A stretch of DNA of 5,262 nt from Burkholderiales bacterium (GTDB lineage: Bacteria; Pseudomonadota; Gammaproteobacteria; Burkholderiales; SHXO01). Position numbers and translations under genes: made by a program. The stretch's first letter is position 1. Every line of letters starts with the position of its first letter. Below, one piece after another: positions 4,526 to 5,262 of the stretch. The notes beneath the pieces are model-generated. The model ran no database searches and was not told where the DNA came from. It saw only the letters and a program-made list of their open reading frames with translations. The DNA is taken from assembly GCA_026125625.1 (NCBI GenBank), contig JAHCKU010000255.1, positions 1 to 5,262 on the forward strand, in the 5' to 3' direction.

Positions 4526-5262
4526 TCAGCGTTTCACCACCACCACCTCCAGGTATTCGCCCGGAACCACCAGCGAATCCCGGCCGGCGATGTTGCGGTG
4601 CTGGAGAGTTTCGGTGAGGTCTTCCGCCAGTCGACGCTGCGCCTCGGTATCGAGCGCGGCGAAGGCCTTGTGGGTGGGGCCGTAGAAGTCGCGGAACACC
4701 TGGATCCAGTGCTCGGGAGAGCAGTAGCGGAACATGAATTCCTTGCGCTGCATGCGAATATCCGCCGCCTGCGCACCGAACAGCGTCTCGATGCGCGGCT
4801 GCGTGCCCCACAGCATGGGTGAATCCAGCCCGGCGGGTGGCGCGACGTGCCTGCCGATCACCTTGAACAGGTCGCCGAGGAAGCCCTCCGGTGTCCAGTT
4901 CGCCAGCCCGATGCGGCCGCCGCTACGCACCACGCGCAGCATCTCGTGTGCGGCGCGCTGCTGTTGCGGCGCGAACATCACACCGAAGGTCGATAGCACG
5001 ACATCGAAACCGGCGTCATCGAACGGGAGGTCCTCGGCGTCGGCAGCCCGGAACTCCACCTCCAGCCCTTCCGCCTGTGCCCGCGCCCGCCCCCGCTCCA
5101 GCAGGGCAGGCACGTAGTCGGTGGAGGTCACCTGCGCGAAACGCCGTGCAGCGGCCAGGGTTGCGTTGCCGTTGCCGGCGGCCACGTCGAGGACGCGCTC
5201 GCCGGCGCGCACGTCGGCGGCCTCGGCCAGCGATTCGCCGACGATCTGCAGGGTGGTGCCGA
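4526..5262 (-). CDS. Class I SAM-dependent methyltransferase (partial, N-terminus beyond right edge)
   Basis: The frame is open to the right edge; 244 residues are visible and a short N-terminus is missing. A GTG at 5212 is an internal valine, not the start: the 16 preceding residues (GTTLQIVGESLAEAAD) continue the fold's first helix. Numbered from the first complete codon at 5260, motif I is VLDVAAGNGNA (23-33), the acidic residue that usually holds the SAM ribose is Asp48 in STDYV, the adenine-side motif is DAEDLPF (74-80), and the post-motif strand is FDVVLSTFGVMF (85-96). LRVVRSGGRIGLANW (108-122) forms the strand-turn typical of UbiE/Methyltransf_11-like enzymes. The C-terminal part (from about 130, with FRDFYGPTHKAFAAL) is a cap that would choose the substrate. 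The enzyme is expected to be cytoplasmic, methylating a small molecule; the substrate cannot be named. It converges on the quinoprotein gene with 205 bp of hairpin repeats between them. Confidence 0.9.
   Translation of the reverse strand, partial: GTTLQIVGESLAEAADVRAGERVLDVAAGNGNATLAAARRFAQVTSTDYVPALLERGRARAQAEGLEVEFRAADAEDLPFDDAGFDVVLSTFGVMFAPQQQRAAHEMLRVVRSGGRIGLANWTPEGFLGDLFKVIGRHVAPPAGLDSPMLWGTQPRIETLFGAQAADIRMQRKEFMFRYCSPEHWIQVFRDFYGPTHKAFAALDTEAQRRLAEDLTETLQHRNIAGRDSLVVPGEYLEVVVVKR

Overview
The window looks like a piece of chromosome from a high-GC Gram-negative bacterium, most likely a gammaproteobacterium of the Xanthomonadales type. The reasons are the strongly G/C-biased third codon positions, a yhiI-rbbA gene pair closely resembling that of Enterobacteria, a periplasmic PQQ-type dehydrogenase, and 28-bp CGTCA...TCCAG hairpin repeats of the REP-like kind common in Xanthomonadales intergenic DNA. 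The lineage is inferred from memory of these families, not from a search.

Layout. Positions 1-2458 hold two minus-strand genes that overlap by 4 bp: yhiI (a HlyD-type membrane fusion/adaptor protein, complete) followed by rbbA (an ABC protein with tandem nucleotide-binding domains, cut by the left edge after 462 residues). In E. coli the same order continues into the ABC-2 permease gene yhhJ, so that gene is expected just beyond the left edge. Positions 2459-2523 are a 65-bp divergent control region. It has a ribosome binding site at each end and, between them, an apparent shared -10 box (TATA core) next to an ACAA-CGA-TTGT dyad. Positions 2524-4320 encode a secreted eight-bladed PQQ-type quinoprotein on the plus strand. 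Positions 4321-4525 are non-coding and carry a cluster of hairpin repeats between convergent genes. Positions 4526-5262 hold a minus-strand class I SAM-dependent methyltransferase cut by the right edge.

How the genes work together. YhiI and RbbA very probably form an envelope-spanning ABC-2 export machine (RbbA was also described in E. coli as a ribosome-associated ATPase). The quinoprotein is divergently transcribed from the same short control region, so shared regulation is possible, but no functional link is shown. The methyltransferase appears independent.

Most interesting points. (1) The quinoprotein keeps the PQQ-propeller framework but has glycine where the catalytic Asp of the W-D-x-D motif and the metal-ligand Glu are expected. 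(2) The two defects in RbbA's ATP-binding domains map to the same composite ATP site. (3) The divergent promoters may share one symmetric -10 box. (4) The intergenic hairpins show compensatory stem changes. I did not find a wholly new system; these are unusual features in recognisable families.
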